DNA from: Pseudomonadales bacterium
GTDB lineage: Bacteria; Pseudomonadota; Gammaproteobacteria; Pseudomonadales; Azotimanducaceae
Assembly: GCA_024234635.1 (NCBI GenBank)
Contig: JACKNX010000002.1
Location: forward strand, 434,001 to 498,000
DNA: 64,000 nt
Direction: 5' to 3'
In this document: positions 1 to 9,000 of the stretch, piece by piece
How positions within the stretch are numbered: position 1 is the first letter of the stretch
How the letters are laid out: each line of letters begins with the position of its first letter
Made by a program: the position numbers and the translations under genes
The notes under the pieces: model-generated
The model's database searches: none
What the model saw: only the letters and a program-made list of their open reading frames with translations
What the model was told of the DNA's origin: nothing

Positions 1-976
1 TCAGCATCGCACGCCCCGCCTCCATCGTCAGGGGATTGCCGGAGAAGGTACCACCGGAAAACACCCCCCGCTCGGCCGCCAGCCCCGTGAACACGTTCAT
101 GACATCCGCCTTGCCAGTAATGGCCCCCACGGGCAGGCCGCCACCCAGCACCTTGCCGTAGGTGGCGATGTCAGGCACCACATCGAAGCGGGCCTGCGCT
201 CCCCCATAGGCCACGCGAAATCCGGTAATGACTTCATCGATGCCGAACAGCACGCCGTTGTCGCGACACACCTGCGCAAGTTCGCGGAGGAATTCCCCGG
301 CTTCCGATTGCGGGTTCGAACTCTGTACGCCTTCCACGAACACCAGCGCGAGCTCATCGCGGTGACGACGGATCAGATCGAACGCATGCCGGTTGCGGTA
401 GGGAAGCAGCAGCACCAGGTCTGACAGCGCGCGCGGAATACCATGTCCCATGGGCACCGCAACAGGCTCATCCACGGGGCTCGACGCATCGGTACGCCAC
501 ATGCCGTAGTCGTGCGCGCCATGGTAGAAGCCATCGAACAAGGCAATTTTCTCGCGACCGCTGAAGCCCCGCGCCGCGCGGAAGGCATACATCGTCGCTT
601 CGGAACCGGTGTTGCAGAATACGACTCGCTGCGCGCAGGGACTGGCTTCGTGCAGCAGCGTGGCCAGCCCCATCTGCGCGGTCGTGTGAATACCGAACAT
701 CCAGCCGTCTTCAGCACGGGACTGAATGGCACGCCGGATCTCGGGATGCGCATGGCCGAGCATGTGCAGACCAAAACCGACGGAGGTATCGATGTACCGA
801 TTGCCGTCGGCATCGAAAACGTAAGCGCCCTCGCCGCGCTCGATGAAGATGGGATGCGGCATCTCCAGGTTGGCGGCGAGACCCGAGTTGAGAATCTCGG
901 AGCGATCCTGCGCGATCCGGCGCGAGCGCGGGGTCTTCGCTTCCAGTTCCGCCCGCGCCTGCGCAATGGTCGTCAT
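1..976 (-). CDS. Class III (glutamate-1-semialdehyde-type) aminotransferase, 3' end cut by window edge
   Basis: PLP-dependent fold type I aminotransferase of the class III / glutamate-1-semialdehyde aminomutase group. The 325 residues present hold the phosphate-binding NTGSEAT motif (residues 122-128), the PLP-ring aspartate in DEVITGFR (247-254) and the Schiff-base lysine K275 in YGKVLGGG. About 100 C-terminal residues lie outside the window. The start at 976 is the ATG before TTIAQARAEL, 23 bp after the upstream luciferase-like gene, so the two are probably co-transcribed. It is the last visible gene of a minus-strand catabolic operon, which argues for a role in amine or amino-acid catabolism rather than haem synthesis. 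The substrate is not readable. Family assignment is firm; the specific function is open. Confidence 0.9.
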   Translation of the reverse strand, partial: MTTIAQARAELEAKTPRSRRIAQDRSEILNSGLAANLEMPHPIFIERGEGAYVFDADGNRYIDTSVGFGLHMLGHAHPEIRRAIQSRAEDGWMFGIHTTAQMGLATLLHEASPCAQRVVFCNTGSEATMYAFRAARGFSGREKIALFDGFYHGAHDYGMWRTDASSPVDEPVAVPMGHGIPRALSDLVLLLPYRNRHAFDLIRRHRDELALVFVEGVQSSNPQSEAGEFLRELAQVCRDNGVLFGIDEVITGFRVAYGGAQARFDVVPDIATYGKVLGGGLPVGAITGKADVMNVFTGLAAERGVFSGGTFSGNPLTMEAGRAML

Positions 977-999
977 GTCACACTCCCGGGCGTTCGTGC

Positions 1000-1965
1000 C
1001 TATTTTCCGGCCAGTCGCGCCACGACCGGCGCGAAGGCTTCCATGTTGTCCTTCGACACCGTGACATAGGAAATGCCGAACAGTTCGCGACGTCGCTGCA
1101 GCTCCTCGCAGATGGTGCCGACGCTGCCGAAGAGCGCATGAGGGTGTTTGCGCATCTCCGCTTCGCTCAGCCCGAAATTGGCCGCGAACGGCCCAAGGAT
1201 GGGCGACGGATCGTCCATCACGAACGTGAAATAGGCGCCGATTTCAATTTCGAGCTGGTTGAAGCGGTCACCCGCCCCTTCGCGGATCCAGCCCACTTTC
1301 TTGCGGGTTTCGTCCTCCGTGGACTTCTGCACGCCGTCGGGACCAATCAGACCTTTGCGGTTGTTGAAATTGAGGCTGACGATGTCCGCTTCGCGTCCGG
1401 CCAGGCGCAGCACCCGCGGGCTGCCGCCACCAACCATGATCGGTGGCTTGGACACCGGCTTGGGCACACCGCTGAAATCCTTCCAGTGCACCGATGGGTT
1501 GCTGACATCAGCCATGCCATCGCCGCGGAAGGCTTTCACCGCCTCGATGACATCGGCCAGACGGTCGATGCGCACCCGGGGGTCGTCCATGGTGAGACCC
1601 ACGGCGGCATACTCCTCCGTGATCCAGCCCGCGCCGAGACCGAACTCGAGCCGCCCGTCGGACAGCTTGTCGATCGTCATCGCTGACTTGATGAGGACCA
1701 CCGGCAGGTGGTAGTCGATGCAGAAGACGCGGCAGCCAATCCGGATGGACTTTGTCACCGCCGCAGCCCACGCCATGGCGGGAATGGCGGCAAGGTTCTG
1801 CACGGGGTGATTCGCCTTCTGCAGGGCCGGCCCGTCGCCCAGCAGATGGTCAGCCAGATGAAAGGCGGAATAGCCGAGTTCCTCGGCCTTGCGTACCTGA
1901 TCGGTCCAGTCCCTGCCGGAGTCGGCATTGAAAGACTGCACCGCGAAACGAAATGGTCGGCTCAT
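1000..1965 (-). CDS. LLM-class (luciferase-like, F420-type) oxidoreductase
   Basis: A 321-residue luciferase-like monooxygenase-superfamily TIM-barrel protein. The opening FAVQSFNADSGRDWTDQVRKAE, the AFHLADHLLG segment and SDGRLEFGLGAGWITEEY match the F420-dependent LLM oxidoreductases seen mostly in actinobacteria and some proteobacteria. Members use reduced F420 or FMN; which one applies here cannot be decided. The start has a GGGGGGAGC Shine-Dalgarno directly upstream. It begins 9 bp after the stop of the ThuA-like gene and is followed 23 bp later by the aminotransferase, so the three form one transcription unit. A coenzyme F420 role in a proteobacterium would be notable but is inference. 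Confidence 0.85.
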   Translation of the reverse strand: MSRPFRFAVQSFNADSGRDWTDQVRKAEELGYSAFHLADHLLGDGPALQKANHPVQNLAAIPAMAWAAAVTKSIRIGCRVFCIDYHLPVVLIKSAMTIDKLSDGRLEFGLGAGWITEEYAAVGLTMDDPRVRIDRLADVIEAVKAFRGDGMADVSNPSVHWKDFSGVPKPVSKPPIMVGGGSPRVLRLAGREADIVSLNFNNRKGLIGPDGVQKSTEDETRKKVGWIREGAGDRFNQLEIEIGAYFTFVMDDPSPILGPFAANFGLSEAEMRKHPHALFGSVGTICEELQRRRELFGISYVTVSKDNMEAFAPVVARLAGK

Positions 1966-1974
1966 GCTCCCCCC

Positions 1975-2721
1975 TCAGTGCACACGGTCCAGACAGTAGC
2001 GGATGCCGCGACGCAGCAACTCGTAATACTGGGGCTTGTCCCAGCTGCCGCGTTCGATATTCGGGTAATAGTCGACGATTGGCTGCATGTCCCAGTGCCC
2101 GCGACAATGACCGAGGTTCAGATACAGCACCTCACCGTTGCCCACCTTGTTTATGTAGTAAACCGGCCGCGGTTCGTCATCAGGCCAGTCCTTTTCGATG
2201 AAACCCGTCGCCTCACCCGTGAAATTGGTGTGCAGCAACGTATGCAGATCGCCGTGGATGCGGCAGAGATAGAGTTCGTCATCAGTCTCGAATTCGCCGA
2301 TGCCTTTCACCAGTTCATGCTCAGGGTCCGTGACTTTGACGGTAAACGGCATGATCGGCGGATGGGCAATGAACTGGGTGCCCAGGGTCTCCATGAGAAT
2401 CGGTGCGTTTTCCGGTGCGTTCACACCATTGGCAAGGAACTCGAGGATGGAATTGGTACCGTGCAGTGCAAACCAGCGCTTGCCGCTTCGGATGTACTCG
2501 CGAAGCGCTTTCTGCTCATCCTCCGTGGGCACGAGGTTGCAGGTATAGGTAATCAGGAAATCGCTGGCCTGGATGGCCGCCGTGTCCGCATAGTCCTTGG
2601 CAACCGTGACACGAATCGACGGATGCTCCGCCAGCAGTTTGAGCAGTTCCAGGCGGGCATGGTCGATATCGTGAAACTGACCGGCCGCAACGAGATACAC
2701 ACGGGTCAATGGCTCAGGCAT
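1975..2721 (-). CDS. ThuA-like domain protein (class I glutamine amidotransferase-like fold)
   Basis: A 248-residue protein with a ThuA-like fold: strand-rich start (TRVYLVAAGQFHDIDHARLEL), WFALHGTNSILEF in place of a nucleophile-elbow region, and the late VYYINKVGNGEVLYLNLGHCRGH segment typical of the family. ThuA was named for trehalose utilisation in rhizobia, but many members sit in unrelated catabolic clusters and their biochemistry is unknown. A strong GGGGGAGG Shine-Dalgarno precedes the ATG at 2721. It is the first gene after a 202-bp gap and leads into the LLM oxidoreductase. A second, divergent ThuA-like gene lies at 15522-16295, also next to an SDR. Confidence 0.85.
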   Translation of the reverse strand: MPEPLTRVYLVAAGQFHDIDHARLELLKLLAEHPSIRVTVAKDYADTAAIQASDFLITYTCNLVPTEDEQKALREYIRSGKRWFALHGTNSILEFLANGVNAPENAPILMETLGTQFIAHPPIMPFTVKVTDPEHELVKGIGEFETDDELYLCRIHGDLHTLLHTNFTGEATGFIEKDWPDDEPRPVYYINKVGNGEVLYLNLGHCRGHWDMQPIVDYYPNIERGSWDKPQYYELLRRGIRYCLDRVH

Positions 2722-2923
2722 GGTGGTCCTCCCCCAGGCAACTGTATAAAGGGCGAATTACTACCGACGCCTTGAGCCGACGCCCCATCGGGTGGCAGGC
2801 AGCTCGCGCCGGCCTTCAGGTGAATTGGTCGGCTCTCACAAATACGCCCACGGATTGTCCGCGGGCGGGAATTCTGCCGGGAGCCGGCGCCGCGAACACG
2901 GCACCGGCACCTGCCGGACTCGC

Positions 2924-3682
2924 TCAGAACTGGATGCGCTTGGTGAACCCGCCATCGATGACGATGTTGGTACCCGTCGTGAACGCGGCACGCGGGCTGG
3001 AGAGGAATACCACCTGGTCGGCGATCTCCTGCGCGCTGCCCATGCGACCGACCGGAATCTCCTTCACGGTTGCGTCGTAGAACGCCGTCATGTTCTTGCG
3101 AATGTTGTCCCATGCACCACCCTCGATCATGATCGGGCCGGGGCTGATGGCATTGACGCGGATCTTTTTCGCACCGAGGTCCTGCGAGAGGGCACCGGAG
3201 TACTGCAGAAGTGCCGCCTTCATCGAGTTGTACGCCCCGGCGCGGATGAACTTCTCCAGCGCTGCCGTGGTGGAAATCATCAGGATGCTTGCGTTGCCGG
3301 ATTTCTCCAGGTGCGGCAGGCCCGCTTCCACCAGGCGAACGGTGCCCAGCACGTCGTGCTCGAAGTTGGCGCGCCAGCCGGCTTCGCCCGGCGCATTGCC
3401 GCCGCTGACATTGGAGACGATGGTGTCGATACCACCCAGCGCCGCGGCAGACGCTTCGATCCACGCCTTCAGCGAGTCGCCATTGCCGACGTCCACCGCC
3501 TGACCGAACGCCTTCACGCCCTTGGCGGACAGCGCCTTCACCGCTTCGTCGATTTCCGCCTGGTTGCGCGCGCAGATGGCAACGTTGCAGCCTTCATCGG
3601 CAAACGTGTCCGCAATTGCACGGCCGATGCCCCGGGTTGCTCCGGTAATCAGCGCTTTCCCACCCTTCAGTTTCAGATCCAT
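2924..3682 (-). CDS. SDR family NAD(P)-dependent oxidoreductase
   Basis: Classical short-chain dehydrogenase/reductase of 252 residues. The cofactor-binding TGATRGIG lies at residues 13-20, the central-strand VSNVSGG near 89-95, and the catalytic residues are S137, Y151 and K155 (YNSMK). The C-terminal DGGFTKRIQF is usual for the family. The start is supported by GAGAGGG upstream. It lies 133 bp downstream of the Rieske ferredoxin on the same strand, so dehydrogenation of an oxygenase product (for example a cis-diol or alcohol) is a reasonable inference, not shown. The cofactor (NAD or NADP) is not assigned. Confidence 0.9.
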   Translation of the reverse strand: MDLKLKGGKALITGATRGIGRAIADTFADEGCNVAICARNQAEIDEAVKALSAKGVKAFGQAVDVGNGDSLKAWIEASAAALGGIDTIVSNVSGGNAPGEAGWRANFEHDVLGTVRLVEAGLPHLEKSGNASILMISTTAALEKFIRAGAYNSMKAALLQYSGALSQDLGAKKIRVNAISPGPIMIEGGAWDNIRKNMTAFYDATVKEIPVGRMGSAQEIADQVVFLSSPRAAFTTGTNIVIDGGFTKRIQF

Positions 3683-3815
3683 GTTGCCCTCTCTATTGGT
3701 CGCGTTATTCGTCGCGTTTCATCGCCAGTGGTTGGCTGGCCGCGTAGTTCGCTTCAGTTACGTGTCGTTCTGGCCCCAGTTTCGCTTCGGTGACAGGACC
3801 GGCCTCGCCGCGGGC

Positions 3816-4166
3816 TCAGAACGGACTGAACCGGGGCGGTGGCGGCCTGTCATCCGCGGACACGGAGATGCACACCTTACCGCCTTCCACCACAACCGGA
3901 AAAGTCTTTACCGGTTGTGAGGCCGGCGGCGACATGCAGGCGCCGCTTCTGACATCGAAGCGTGCCCCGTGCAGCGGACAGCGCACCAGGTGTCCGGCCA
4001 GCCTGCCCTTGCTCAGCGCCTGTCGCGCATGCGAGCACAGATCGCTGAGCGCGTAGTACTGCCCCTCGACCTGGCACACCAGCACATCCACGCCATTCAC
4101 CCGGGTGCCGATCATGCCGCCCTCCTCGAGGGCGGCGACAGGCACCACCGGAATCATCTCACCCAT
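3816..4166 (-). CDS. Rieske [2Fe-2S] ferredoxin
   Basis: A 116-residue small Rieske protein. The cluster ligands are visible as C44-x-H46 (LCSHA) and C63-x-x-H66 (RCPLHGA), and the C-terminal part forms the usual beta sandwich. It would carry electrons from an NAD(P)H-dependent ferredoxin reductase to the adjacent oxygenase. Its start overlaps the last 13 bases of the oxygenase alpha-subunit gene (4154-4166), implying translational coupling. No reductase gene is present in this operon, so electrons must come from a reductase encoded elsewhere. Confidence 0.93.
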   Translation of the reverse strand: MGEMIPVVPVAALEEGGMIGTRVNGVDVLVCQVEGQYYALSDLCSHARQALSKGRLAGHLVRCPLHGARFDVRSGACMSPPASQPVKTFPVVVEGGKVCISVSADDRPPPPRFSPF

Positions 4167-5473
4167 TTGGCCGGGTTCCGGTACATGTAGTCATCGATGG
4201 TCTTGTGGAAATGCCGTATGCGCAGTTCCTGAGCAGATATCCACAACCCCCGGAAGCCGGCTGAATTCATGCCGGCCTGCACCATCGACAGGTTCGAGGC
4301 ATCCTGATCCAGCACCTCGCCGATCGATTCTTCACCGTGCTTGAACTGACGATGCTCCGGGCGCTCCGGCCAGGGCTGCCCTTTGGGAATCATCGAGTAG
4401 TTCTGCAGGTCGTAGTACATCTTGTTCGGGTCGGTCGGATGTGGCCGCTGACGGAACAGCATCGCGCTGTTGCAGTGAATGTTCCACGTCAGGTTCGGGA
4501 AGATCAGGTAGTGATAATCATCAGTAAGCTGATCGTCGTTCAGATCCGAATAGTCGTAACCCATCTTCTCCGCATTGGCGCGCAGGTGTTTCTGAATGGC
4601 TCGCCGCGCCCCCAGGCCGTCGCCCTGGTAATTGTCCGGGTCCATGCCGTTCATCTGCAGGAACATGCGCAGGCCGTCATCGATGATGGAGCCATCCTCG
4701 ATGTGTGTGGAAACGGCGCCGAACGGGATCAGATAGCGATTGTGCCGCTCGTAGCAGTCGATCTGGACATCGTAGTCCTCGATGTAGCCCATCAGCTGCG
4801 GGTGCGTGCCAGCCACGTGGTAGGTTTCGTTGAACGCGTCCACCGACGCTTTCCAGTTGCACTCCCACTCCACGGTGACGTCGTTCACCAGCGCCATGCG
4901 ATCCATGTGATAGGGGTCGAGGTGTTCCGGAATGACCCCCAGGAAATCGCGCAGCGGCTCCACGTCGGGATTCAGGCTGAACCACACCCAGGCACCCCAC
5001 ACATCACACGGCAGCTTGACGATGGACAGCCTGTCGCATGGCGCCCCCTGCGGGAACGTCTCGGCGTCGGGCACATGGGTGAGCTCACCGCGCAGGTTGT
5101 ATTCCCACAGGTGATACGCGCACCGGAAAGCATCGGTGTTGCCGCGCGCCCCGTAGGCCACCTGGTTACCACGGTGCGAACAGACGTTGTAGAAGGCGTT
5201 GTACTGGCCCTTCTCGTCCTTCGTGAGGACAATGCTTTCCTTGCCGATGCTGGTGACGACGTAGTCGCCAGCCTCTTTCAGATCGCCGATCCACGCCCCC
5301 ATCAGCCAGACCTTGGTCCACATGCGCTCCCACTCGAGTCGCGCGAAATCGGTGGAGGTATAGCGCTCCTTGGGAATCAGATCGTGTCCCAGATCCGGGT
5401 CCGGCGCTTTCTCGCACGGTGTCTTGCTGGATTGTGGATCGGCAAAGCGTTCGATCTTCCGATAAACGGTCAT
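4154..5473 (-). CDS. Rieske non-haem iron oxygenase, alpha subunit
   Basis: A 439-residue aromatic-ring-hydroxylating-dioxygenase-type alpha subunit. The Rieske ligands are C98-x-H100 and C118-x-x-H121. The mononuclear iron site is H219 and H224 (ETYHVAGTH) plus a later aspartate in LDQDASNLSMVQ. The residue three before H219, which bridges to the Rieske cluster of the next subunit, is E216 rather than the usual aspartate. No beta-subunit gene follows, so the enzyme is probably an alpha-only trimer or hexamer. A good AGGAGGGAG ribosome site precedes the ATG. It heads the operon continuing through ferredoxin and SDR. The substrate (aromatic acid, steroid or N-methyl compound) is undetermined. 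Confidence 0.92.
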   Translation of the reverse strand: MTVYRKIERFADPQSSKTPCEKAPDPDLGHDLIPKERYTSTDFARLEWERMWTKVWLMGAWIGDLKEAGDYVVTSIGKESIVLTKDEKGQYNAFYNVCSHRGNQVAYGARGNTDAFRCAYHLWEYNLRGELTHVPDAETFPQGAPCDRLSIVKLPCDVWGAWVWFSLNPDVEPLRDFLGVIPEHLDPYHMDRMALVNDVTVEWECNWKASVDAFNETYHVAGTHPQLMGYIEDYDVQIDCYERHNRYLIPFGAVSTHIEDGSIIDDGLRMFLQMNGMDPDNYQGDGLGARRAIQKHLRANAEKMGYDYSDLNDDQLTDDYHYLIFPNLTWNIHCNSAMLFRQRPHPTDPNKMYYDLQNYSMIPKGQPWPERPEHRQFKHGEESIGEVLDQDASNLSMVQAGMNSAGFRGLWISAQELRIRHFHKTIDDYMYRNPAKWVR

Positions 5474-5600
5474 GTTTCTCCCTCCTGCTCGCTCTCTGGA
5501 AAACAGTCATCGCTGAAGGTTTTTAGTGTACCCGCACGCCGACGGCCCCACCACCGGGTCCTGGATGTTCCTTTCCCCCCGCCCCCATAAACCGGCAGCC

Positions 5601-5628
5601 TTGACTGTTTTTCGGTACGACGCACAAT
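5601..5628 (+). promoter_or_regulatory. Candidate sigma-70 promoter for the MDR reductase gene
   Basis: TTGACT (5601-5606) and CACAAT (5623-5628) are spaced by 16 bases, giving a predicted start near 5635 and a leader of about 22 bases to the ATG at 5657. It lies in the 183-bp divergent gap between the Rieske operon and this gene. Read by eye only. Confidence 0.45.
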
Positions 5629-5656
5629 GCCGCCTCCAGAATTTCGGGAGAGGGCC

Positions 5657-6670
5657 ATGACCGCCAACCGCATCAATCGCCAGTTCCGCCTTGCGGCCCG
5701 CCCGCAGGGCATGGTGAAGGAAAGCGACCTTGCCTACGCGGAGGCGCCGGTACCTGAGCCGGCCGCGGACGAGGTACTGGTGAAAACCTCCCATATCTCG
5801 CTGGATCCGTCCATGCGGGGACAAATGGAGAATCGCGCTGATTATGTGGCCCCGCTGCAGATCGGCGATGTGATGCGCGCCGGCGGCGCCGGCACGGTGG
5901 TGGCATCCAACCGTGCGGACCTCGCCGTCGGCACCCTCGTCACCGGCAGCTTCGGCATGCAGGACTACTGCCTCTCCAACGGCCGCGACATTCCGCTGCG
6001 CCGCTTTCCCGCCGGCGTGGATGCCGTGACCGCACTTGGCGTACTCGGCGGCACCGGCATGACCGCGTTCTTCGGCATGCTCGAGCTCGGCCAACCCCGC
6101 CAGGGCAATACGGTTGTGGTGTCGGGCGCCGCGGGCGCCACGGGCAGCATCGCAGGGCAGATCGCGCGGCTGAAAGGCTGCCGGGTGATCGGCATCGCGG
6201 GCAGCCCCGACAAATGCCGCTGGCTGGTCGACGATCTCGGCTTCGACGCCGCCATCAACTACAAGACGCAGAATGTGGGCGAGGAACTGGATCGCCTGTG
6301 TCCGCAAGGCATCGATGTGTATTTCGACAACGTCGGCGGTGAAATTCTGGATGCCTGCCTGGCGCGCATCGCCATGCACGCACGCGTGGTGATCTGCGGT
6401 GGAATCTCCCGCTACAACACAACGGGGCCGATTCCGGGGCCACGCAACTACTTCAACCTGGTCTACCGGCGGGCACGCATGGAGGGCTTCATCGTCATCG
6501 ACTATGCAAGCCGGTTCGACCAGGCGGCCGGGGAAATGAAGCAGTGGATCGATGCCGGCCTGATCCGCCATCGGGCAACCGTCATCGACGGTTTCACCGC
6601 ATTGCCGAAGGCCCTGGTACAACTGTTCTCCGGCGTGAATACCGGCAAGTTGCTGGTGAAGACGGACTGA
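5657..6670 (+). CDS. Zinc-independent MDR NADP-dependent oxidoreductase (CurA / PTGR-like)
   Basis: Medium-chain dehydrogenase/reductase of the leukotriene B4 12-hydroxydehydrogenase / CurA group, which reduces the double bond of alpha,beta-unsaturated ketones with NADPH. The nucleotide-binding loop is VSGAAGATGS, the YFDNVGGEILDAC segment is diagnostic of the group, and no zinc ligands of alcohol dehydrogenases are present. The ATG at 5657 (337 residues) is preferred over an in-frame ATG 30 bases upstream because GGGAGAGGG sits directly before it. It is transcribed alone, divergently from the Rieske oxygenase operon and convergently with the heparinase-like gene. Confidence 0.9.
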   Translation: MTANRINRQFRLAARPQGMVKESDLAYAEAPVPEPAADEVLVKTSHISLDPSMRGQMENRADYVAPLQIGDVMRAGGAGTVVASNRADLAVGTLVTGSFGMQDYCLSNGRDIPLRRFPAGVDAVTALGVLGGTGMTAFFGMLELGQPRQGNTVVVSGAAGATGSIAGQIARLKGCRVIGIAGSPDKCRWLVDDLGFDAAINYKTQNVGEELDRLCPQGIDVYFDNVGGEILDACLARIAMHARVVICGGISRYNTTGPIPGPRNYFNLVYRRARMEGFIVIDYASRFDQAAGEMKQWIDAGLIRHRATVIDGFTALPKALVQLFSGVNTGKLLVKTD

Positions 6671-6717
6671 CTGGCGTACGGCATGCCGCGCATGGCCGCA
6701 TGCCGCACCGGATGTGC

Positions 6718-8718
6718 TCAGGCGCGTGCGCGGCGCACCGGTCGCGATTCCGCCGCGGCGTCAGCCGCGTTCAGGGCGATGGCGTAGCGCAACTTGCACG
6801 CGCCCTCAAAGGTGGTCCTGACCACCACCGTGGTTGCCGGCTGCTTGTGGTGGTACCCGGCACTGAACCAGCCCAGCCGCTGTTTCTCATCACCCCGGAA
6901 CATGGCTACGTCCACGCCTTCCGGCAGTCGCAGGCTGAGCGAACGTCCGCACCGCGTAACCTCCACCACCCCATCGATCACCGTCACCGCACAATCGGGA
7001 TGGAAGTGGAACGCCGCCGCGTAGCGGTGCGGCGCCTGGCCACGCACGTCGTCTTCCACTTCGAGCACGCGCCGCGCTTTATCCAGGCAATAACTTCGCT
7101 CGACGCTGACGGGATCGACCAGCACGGCGTAACCATCGTGAGCGCCACGGAAGAACGTGACCGCCTCATCGTCCTGCCAGCACAGGGGCGTTGCCGTCGT
7201 GCGCCGGCCCCACAGAAAGGCGCCGAGCATTTCGCTCTGGTCCTCATCATCGATGCACGCCGTATTGTGATTCAGCGTTCGGCGGAAGGCATCGCGCCAG
7301 TCGGGTTGGGTGAAATAGTCGAAGGTTCCGGGATCCACCAGCATGGCCAGACCACCCAGACGGATATCGAACGCCAGCGCATCCGCATGGCCGTGCGCGG
7401 CGATACTGCCGTAGCCCAGCGGCGCGCAGTCCACATGCACGCTGATGCGGTTCGCGCCTTCGCCACACTGGAGCAGATAGTGACCGCTTTCCGGCCACGC
7501 GTGTGAACGCAACGCGCCGGGCGTGGTGTCCTCGTGCCCGGCCTGCGTTTCCAGGGGCACGTCGAACAGCCAGTAGGCGGTCTCACAGGTGGCCACACGC
7601 GCATCGCCGAACATCACGCGGGACACCGCGGAAACCCAGCGCACGTCGTGCGAGTGATCACCGAGATTCAGCACGTAACCGTCGTCCTTGTCGCCATAGA
7701 ACGGCAACTCGTTGCCGCCCTCACCAAAGGTGGCGAGGTAGGCACACGCGCGCTGCAACCGGTCAAGATAATCTGGCGGCATGGGCTCCCCGGTGCGCTC
7801 GCCGACCAGCGCGCAGACCGTGAAGAACTGGATACTGAAGAACTGGTAGCCCAGTGCCTGTTCCTGGGTGCCACCATCGCAGTGGAACTGGCTCAGGATT
7901 TCGCGGCAGAGAATCTCGCGCGTCAGCGCCCGCAGGCGCGCGGAATCCGGCAGCATCGGCAGGTAACTGGTAGCAACAAATACGCCGGCGGCTTCGCCCA
8001 CCAGGTGGTTGTTGGCGGAGCTGCCCCGGGAGAATTTCCGGCCGAGATCCCACACATGCTGCGCCAGCGCGACGTGGATGCGCGCCCAGCTCGACTCCCG
8101 CATCGGATAGTCGCGCAGCAGATCGAGCGCCCACACCCAGTTGACGAGGCGCACGCCAAGCTCGAGCGGATTTTTCCAGTTCATGCCGTGGCCAAACGGA
8201 TTGGCGTCGAGCCAGCTTTCCCACACACGCACCGCGCCATCGCCATACTTCGCATCACGCGTCTGGAACCAGGCGCGCGCCAGTACAACGAGCTGATGAT
8301 GCCGGGACGGCTCCCAGACTTCCTTGCAGTCGCCGGACACACTGGCCACCCGATAGTCCACCAGCGGGCAGGGCGCCGTGGGCGCGGCAAGTCCCTGGTT
8401 CCAGTCCCGATGCCAGTCGATATCGTCGCCGAGATGCAGATCGGCGTGCTGAAAGAACGACAGCCGGTTCTCGAGAACGCGGTCTGCAGCCGCCCTGAGC
8501 TCAGTAAGCCGGGCCTCGGGCAAACGATGCACGGCAGGCCGCACGCTGAAGCCCGGCTCCAGCGCCGCCCAGGCGACGGCAGGATGCGTTTTCGGAAACA
8601 ACCCGGTCGGGATGCGGGCCAGGTCGATCAGCTCGCGCGAGGCACCACCGATCCGCCACAGAATTTCCGACAGATCCATGCGCCGAAGGCGGTGGTAGTA
8701 CCAGTGAAGGCTTTGCAT
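6718..8718 (-). CDS. Heparinase II/III family protein (alginate-lyase-like)
   Basis: A 666-residue protein with an N-terminal alpha/alpha barrel (about residues 20-370) and a C-terminal heparinase II/III beta-sandwich domain (about 390-640). The start LHWYYHRLRRMDLSEILWRI and the conserved SANNHLVGEAAGVFVA and GGTQEQALGYQFF segments are characteristic. No signal peptide is visible, as in cytoplasmic members found in exopolysaccharide gene clusters. Such proteins are polysaccharide lyases or hydrolases acting on uronic-acid polymers; the substrate here is unknown. No glycosyltransferase or capsule gene is nearby, so it is an orphan. AAGGGA precedes the ATG. Confidence 0.85.
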   Translation of the reverse strand: MQSLHWYYHRLRRMDLSEILWRIGGASRELIDLARIPTGLFPKTHPAVAWAALEPGFSVRPAVHRLPEARLTELRAAADRVLENRLSFFQHADLHLGDDIDWHRDWNQGLAAPTAPCPLVDYRVASVSGDCKEVWEPSRHHQLVVLARAWFQTRDAKYGDGAVRVWESWLDANPFGHGMNWKNPLELGVRLVNWVWALDLLRDYPMRESSWARIHVALAQHVWDLGRKFSRGSSANNHLVGEAAGVFVATSYLPMLPDSARLRALTREILCREILSQFHCDGGTQEQALGYQFFSIQFFTVCALVGERTGEPMPPDYLDRLQRACAYLATFGEGGNELPFYGDKDDGYVLNLGDHSHDVRWVSAVSRVMFGDARVATCETAYWLFDVPLETQAGHEDTTPGALRSHAWPESGHYLLQCGEGANRISVHVDCAPLGYGSIAAHGHADALAFDIRLGGLAMLVDPGTFDYFTQPDWRDAFRRTLNHNTACIDDEDQSEMLGAFLWGRRTTATPLCWQDDEAVTFFRGAHDGYAVLVDPVSVERSYCLDKARRVLEVEDDVRGQAPHRYAAAFHFHPDCAVTVIDGVVEVTRCGRSLSLRLPEGVDVAMFRGDEKQRLGWFSAGYHHKQPATTVVVRTTFEGACKLRYAIALNAADAAAESRPVRRARA

Positions 8719-9000
8719 ATCGATTCCCTTGCCACGTCGTGCGACAGACCGTCATCCGCTGCCGCGGCTGTGCTCCTGCGGCGCCTCCCGGCACGGCTTG
8801 CGCCTGCGCCTTGCGACATGCCGCCACACGGATCTGGCCGATTCTAGCGGTGTGTCGATATCCGGAATGCGAACTGTGTAATACCAGGCGACTGCGTACC
8901 GGGACAGCGCACGCAGTGACGATCGGGCGGCGAACACGGCCAGGAGAGATGCGCGAAAAGCATCACACGGCACGTGTGAAGAAACGCACAGGCATCGGTC
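8719..9000. other. Intergenic region upstream of the heparinase-like gene
   Basis: No gene is supported here. A possible minus-strand -10 hexamer TAGAAT lies at 8846-8841, but no good -35 was seen. Open frames crossing this stretch change codon usage, run into the repeat that follows and resemble no family. Confidence 0.4.
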
